Assembly (NCBI GenBank): GCA_000310025.1 | Contig: FN648564.1 | Location: 837,620 to 864,092 of the forward strand | Origin: Ectocarpus siliculosus | Taxonomy: Eukaryota > Sar > Phaeophyceae > Ectocarpales > Ectocarpaceae | Direction of reading: 5' to 3' | DNA length: 26,473 nucleotides | In this document: one piece after another, positions 21,901 through 26,473 of the stretch | How the letters are laid out: every line of letters begins with the position of its first letter | Numbering within the stretch: position 1 is the stretch's first letter | Notes under the pieces: generated by a model | Databases searched by the model: none | Seen by the model: only the letters and a program-made list of their open reading frames with translations | Told to the model about the DNA's origin: nothing | Program-made: the position numbers and the translations under genes

Positions 21901-24900
21901 AAACAGGAGGACCTGCACCGGATGGTCCGCCTTGCCCCCGATGGCACCGTACGGGCTCTCGGTGATGAGGCCATGTACTTCACCGACTCCGCGGTGTTCG
22001 TAGTCGCAGAGCCCAGTACCGACAAGAACGACAACAGCAACAGCAACAGCGAGGCAACCGGTGGCTCTCAGGGACACTCTGCAGGCCTCGCTCAAGAGCA
22101 GCAGCGGCGGGAGTTGGAAGCGAGCGGCATGGACTTCGTGACGTACCTGAACTCTTGCGACGACCTCCCGAATGAGCGAACCCCTTTCGAAGGGGTCGTG
22201 TCCGTTACGGCAGACATTGTGTGCCCCGAGCCCAAGGTGCGCGAGTGTGTCTGGTTCGGGCATGCCAGGCTCTGTTGTGTTGCAGCAGGCCGTGCATGTC
22301 ACTGCATGAGGCCTGTTGGGTTGTGGCAACATCAAAACACTTTGGCTGTAGCCTCTTGTCCCTGAATCGGGCAGTCGACCCAAAGGTACATATTGACGGT
22401 TACAATCGACAGGTGACGTTTGTGTGTTCGTGTGCTTTACTTCAAGTGATTGGGTGTTCGGTGCTTGACAACTACGAGTGTCGCATCTCGGCCGATTATG
22501 TATCTCCCCCACTTTTTCGCCGTGTACTATAGTACTGTTGCCGAAAGTAAGGTAGCCCATCCCGTAGAAAGGCCGATAGGCAGGCAAACCGCCAACAACG
22601 TGCTTTTCGACCAACCGGTCCTGATAAAGATGAATGCACGAACACAGCGCACAGCCGATGAGCACCAGAGTATGTAAACCAAGAAAATACTCGTAGGCAG
22701 TACATACGGCGGAGGAGCACCATTAACCTCTATCGCCAACCATGGATCATTGTCGGAGCAGGTGATCGAGATCGCCGAGGGAAGCAACAATGTCCTGTTC
22801 GTCGCCGTCGACACCCTGTACACCAGGAACGTCCGCTTCAACGTGCGGAAGGGCGAAACGATGCACATCCGGGCCCCGGCTCTCACTTTCGAGAGGGAAC
22901 AGGTATTGTAGCTGTTGAGCGCTGTTTTCGTCTGGCATATCTCTCTATGCTTCTCCAGCGGGTGTGGCACCTATTATTTTGAGGTCAGATGTCACCGCTG
23001 ACGTCCGTTCCTGTTTTTTTTTCTGTGCTCGCGAGACCCTCCTGCCCTTTCTCTTCCTAACTTTGTCGATGTCGAGGTGAGACGATTACCTCGCCCCCAG
23101 GACTTTTTCTTGCTATGTACACACGTCTCGTCAAATTGTCATATTTTCCCAAGGACATTGTACTGTTTTGTCATATTTTTGGACCGGAGATGTATTACCT
23201 ACTTCCCGTCACTCGCGAAGTCCATCCATTTCGCAAAGATCTTTCTTGCTTGCCCTGATCTCCTCCGTCTCCCCGCATTCCTCCCCCTCTTTTCCCTTGC
23301 GGTATCTATTTTTTCCAACGCCCCTGCTTTCCTCTTGTCCAACATCTGCTGTGACTATCGCTGGGTAATTTGTCCAGGGGGATTCGGTTGAGATCTTCAA
23401 CTTGCACGGCGAGTTGCACCTCCGCGGCGACCAGCACCGCTTCGACGATCTGGTCGACACGAGGACGGTGAGCTCTTGTTGGCTGTCCTTGTTGTTGTTG
23501 TCGTTGTCGGTGGTGCTTTGTTAGCGACCCCATTGCTCCATGTCTCATGGTCAGGACTGACTTGGTCTACCTAGTGTCTCTATCTGAACACCTGCCTCCA
23601 CGATGTTTTTGGCCGACCTAACGTGTGCCGCCGGCAGTGCTGTGCTGCTTGTTCAGTTCTTTTCAACCGGAAACGCACCTGATCTGCCAGGAGCTGCCGT
23701 GCCTTGCACTTATTTGGACCTGACAAGGCTCAAGCACCAACACGGTTGCGACTCAAGGGTTTACGTTCCCACCGCTCCAACACCAACCCAAGCAGCTTCA
23801 CACATACATACACCTTAGCACCGTTTTCCCCTCACGCGTAGGATAGTCATGTTCAGTTCAGCTCCCTCCATCTCACGTTCCGCAACCTATCCCTCACACA
23901 GACACACTGAAGCTTGTCCTCTGGCTGTGATCGCCCCAAAGCCTAACCTCCCCTTCGCACCCCTTCTGCCGTCGTGTGCCCGCGTGCTGTTGGCCATGTT
24001 GCAATGTTTACTCCACAACCCTAGGACGACCCACACGATACGATCCACGGTTCCCCCGATGGCGATATCATCACCTACGGCGGTTCGATGCTACGCTTCA
24101 GCGAGACCTCCGTCATCGTTGATGCTGCACCCACCGACACCGACACCAACACCTACGACAAAACCTACGACAACACCTACGACAACAACAACAACGACAA
24201 CGACAACTTCCTCGAGCAGGGGGACTCCGCGGAATTCTTTACGGTCGAACCGCAAGGGCACCTGGGGCTGTACGCCGACAGAAGTGGTCCCTTGCTCGAC
24301 GATGGAATGGCGGTGAGGAACAACGTTGTTGTCTGGTCGGTGGTGTTGTTGCTGTTTTTGCGAATTTTGTTGTTGTTGTTGTGTGTGTGTGTGTGTGTGT
24401 GTTTTAGCATCGACCGTGCCAACCCGTTGACCAATGAAAATACATCGGTGTCAGCGAGTGGAGTTCAAGAATGTCCGCCTTCCAGAATACCACAGTTTGT
24501 ATTTATCTCTCTACAAACCTTTTGCGGGGTAAACAACCCCAAAGCTTGACGCGAGTCCAGAGCGTGTGTACGTCTTGCATCGCCCCCGTCGTCGCCCCGG
24601 AGAAGGAATGCTTTCGGGGGGGTCAACAGCAGTCGCAGCAGCAATACATCGGCAAACACTGCCCCCATCTCAATGATGCCTCTTCGAGCCGTGCCTTGCT
24701 TGTTGCGCGGTGGTATCCGGTGCACGGGAATGCCGCGGTTTCGACGCAGATGCGGTCGGCAAGCTCGTTTCACTACAGTAGCTGGTTTTGCACTTAAAAC
24801 TATTGGAGAAACTGGGTGGCAATTACCAACCCCTTGTTCTACTCTCCCCATCGCTTCTTGTCTGTCTGTCTGTCTGTCTAATTCATTTCCTCTCCATGCC

Positions 24901-26237
24901 ATGTCTCCCTGTATCGTCGCGAAGGAGGACAAGCACTCCAGGGAACTGGTGAAGGAGGGAGGAGCGTTAGACGTCGATGGCCAGATCCGCCATACGGCCT
25001 CGGGCATGAGAGCCGTCCTTGCGTTCGATGTCCAGCAGCCGGAGAAGAAGCACACAGTCCCCATCCGTCAGCTAGTTGAGACCGTCGAGCAGCCGAAAGA
25101 GCAGGACACAGTCCCCATCAGTCAGCTCGTTGAGACCGTCGAGCAGCCGGACGACCAGCGGAGAGCTTCCATCCCTCAGCTCGATGAGACCGTCGAGCAG
25201 TCGGAGGAGCAGCACACAGTCTCCATCCCTCAGCTCTTTGAGAACAGCGACAACGACAACCCCCCCACCTCTCCCGCCATCCGCCCCTTACCTACCCCAG
25301 GGGACGAACACAGCACCGCTGCCAATGCCGGCACCGGTGGTTCCTCCAACGGTACCCCGAAAACCACCGCTACTTCCACCGCAACCGAGAGTGACCGCCT
25401 AACCTCAGGGCTTGCCGTCGTCCATGACGTCCTCCCGCTGTATACCCTGGAGTCCTGCAACGAGCTCCGGTTCGAGCGAACGCCCGTCCAAGGCGTGTCC
25501 GGCGTGCTTCTCCTCGACGATGATATCAAATGCACCGAGAAACGGGTGAGCGAGCTGTTAGCTTTATCATCGCTGTCGCAGTATCATTGTCAATGACAAT
25601 GATGGGCTAGCCCGGTTTCGTCTCTTGTCTCTGTTGCTGCCTCTCGATAATGTATCTTTGCCTCTCTCTCTGTATCTCGTGGGAACTTTTGGTGGCAGCG
25701 AAGAATAGCGCTGGAGCGTACGTTGATGTACGTTCCACATTGCCCGGTACTAGCCCGAGGTTTGCCACTGGTGGCTGCCGTAGAGCACGCCCCCCACCCC
25801 AATCGGACAAGAGTTTTTGTTGTCCTGCACGGAATGGGAAAAGTATCCGTTACCACTCTTACACGAATGAGACAGGACCACGTTGGCATGAGCGTATCAT
25901 TTCTACGATCGTCATTATCCTTGTTCGTTCTCGTCGCCAGCATCAGATGGTGCACCAGAGAAGCAGCAAGAGCACCGTCATCGACGAGAAAGACCTTGAA
26001 CCATATTTTTTAACAGCTTTCGTTCCTTGTTCAATCTGTGTCGCGGGTGCCCTGTTTCCTCGCCTTGCACCCTCTCCCTTCCGACGTCCACGAATATCGC
26101 AGATCCTCGAGGTCGGCCACGACTTGATCATCGTTTCCGATAAGCCCGATCTCCGCTTCAAGGGCGTGCACTTCGTCGTTCAGGAGAAGGTCTCGTTGAC
26201 CTTCATGGTGGCCACGATAGTCTTGGAGAAGATCGAG
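18984..26237 (+). CDS. secreted modular protein of unknown family, 9 exons visible, 3' end beyond window
   Basis: Exons: 18984-19250, 20368-20508, 20914-21003, 21907-22236, 22762-22902, 23378-23467, 24025-24312, 24925-25545 and 26103-26237. All are phase 0 and give 701 residues without a stop. Residues 24-41 (NLLRLLVVLVVLITSAAA) form a signal peptide, so the protein is secreted or enters the endomembrane system. Four modules recur. A is a cysteine-pair segment, SCDDL...D-I-x-C (Cys63/85, Cys250/272, Cys627/652). B has about 47 residues starting IIEV, VIEI or ILEV (90-136, 277-323, 657-701). C has about 30 residues (137-166, 324-353, and about 419-449 starting GDSAEFF). D starts [ED]D-x-H (167-, 354-, 450-). 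Linkers are Asn/Asp/Ser/Thr-rich. The alternating hydrophobic pattern suggests a beta-rich fold, perhaps a beta-helix, but that is inference. No catalytic motif is seen. The ATG at 18984 is followed by a second ATG; either leaves the signal peptide intact. I do not recognise the family. Confidence 0.8.
24368..24402. repeat. GTT then (GT)n microsatellite in intron 7
   Basis: A short GTT run passes directly into about 11 GT units, a few tens of bases after the exon 7 donor of the secreted modular protein gene. A (TGTC)n run follows at 24860-24879, in the pyrimidine-rich part of the same intron. Confidence 0.85.
25042..25257 (+). repeat. four 54-bp (18-residue) tandem repeats in exon 8
   Basis: Four consecutive 18-residue units occur within exon 8 of the secreted modular protein. 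The first two read EKKHTVPIRQLVETVEQP and KEQDTVPISQLVETVEQP; the third and fourth (starting DDQRRASIPQL and EEQHTVSIPQL) are more diverged. Consensus: two charged residues, Q/K, H/D/R, T/R, V/A, P/S, I, x, Q-L, then usually E-T-V-E-Q. They sit between a D module and a Thr/Pro/Ser-rich linker, so they may be an extended or helical spacer. Confidence 0.9.
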
Positions 26238-26473
26238 GTACGCACTTATGCGAGTAAACCCATCTTGCGCTTGCGGGGATGATGATGCTGGAAACTGAGC
26301 ATTGGGGGGGGTGTAGGGGGGCATTGCGGGGGATGTACCGCACAATTTTTGTGTTTGAACATAACCAGGACGTTAGGATGTATGGTTGGGTGAAACCGTG
26401 TCTGAACACTGCACCCAGGGGGGGCGGGGCGCCCCCTCCCCAATCTTCTCGTTCCCCTGATTGAGCGATGGTT
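26238..26473. other. start of intron 9 of the secreted modular protein gene
   Basis: GTACGC at 26238 is a good donor after the third B module. The remaining 236 bases include G-runs (26305-26311, 26409-26415) and C-runs. They show no C-module-like exon, so the gene should continue beyond the window. Confidence 0.6.

Noticed and set aside
21820-22665. 281-codon minus-strand open frame
   Set aside because: It lies antisense to exon 4 of the secreted modular protein, whose plus-strand reading contains the recurring D and A modules. The minus frame has no recognisable domain.
24465-25064. 199-codon minus-strand open frame
   Set aside because: It overlaps intron 7 and the start of exon 8 on the opposite strand. 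The plus-strand repeat structure explains the coding signal.
1-26473. CRISPR array, rRNA, bacterial-type operon or promoter signals
   Set aside because: None seen. The spliced gene structure is eukaryotic and nuclear, and tandem repeats present are microsatellites or duplications without unique spacers.

Overview
The window looks like nuclear DNA of a photosynthetic stramenopile, most likely a filamentous brown alga of the Ectocarpus type. Three plus-strand genes are cut into short GC-rich exons by introns of about 0.2-1.5 kb, all GT-AG. Introns and spacers are full of GTT, CA/GT, poly-C and CT-rich simple repeats. The middle gene codes for a plastid enzyme with a two-part presequence (signal peptide, then a transit peptide opening with Phe) typical of algae with secondary plastids. 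The organism call is an inference from architecture and protein features, not from a database match.

Layout. (1) 1-3522: the last six coding exons of a DCC1 homologue (sister chromatid cohesion protein, Ctf18-RFC subunit); the N-terminal exons lie upstream of the window. (2) 3523-5789: spacer with the DCC1 3' region, a possible orphan minus-strand terminal exon (4092-4223), a GTT microsatellite and the leader of the next gene. (3) 5790-13219: a complete 11-exon, 406-codon chloroplast fructose-1,6-bisphosphatase gene; its introns hold a degenerate tandem repeat running up to a splice acceptor and a telomere-like inverted repeat. (4) 13220-18983: 5.8 kb with no convincing gene. It carries a possible element with terminal inverted repeats enclosing a perfect 20-bp hairpin, a diverged dispersed repeat in two copies, a 77-bp tandem duplication beside a GC-rich palindrome, and microsatellites. 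(5) 18984-26237 and beyond: nine exons (701 residues so far, 3' end outside the window) of a secreted modular protein that I cannot assign to a known family.

The last gene is the most interesting. It is built from four recurring modules, here called A, B, C and D, mostly delivered by phase-0 exons of conserved length (B exons 141/141/135 nt; C exons 90/90 nt). The visible order is signal peptide-A-B-C-D-linker-A-B-C-D-linker-C-D-(18-residue repeat x4)-linker-A-B. Each A module carries a spaced cysteine pair.

The three genes have no evident functional connection. They share a strand, but nothing suggests an operon or cluster. Exon boundaries were set by hand from GT-AG sites, reading-frame continuity and family similarity, so transcript data would outrank them.
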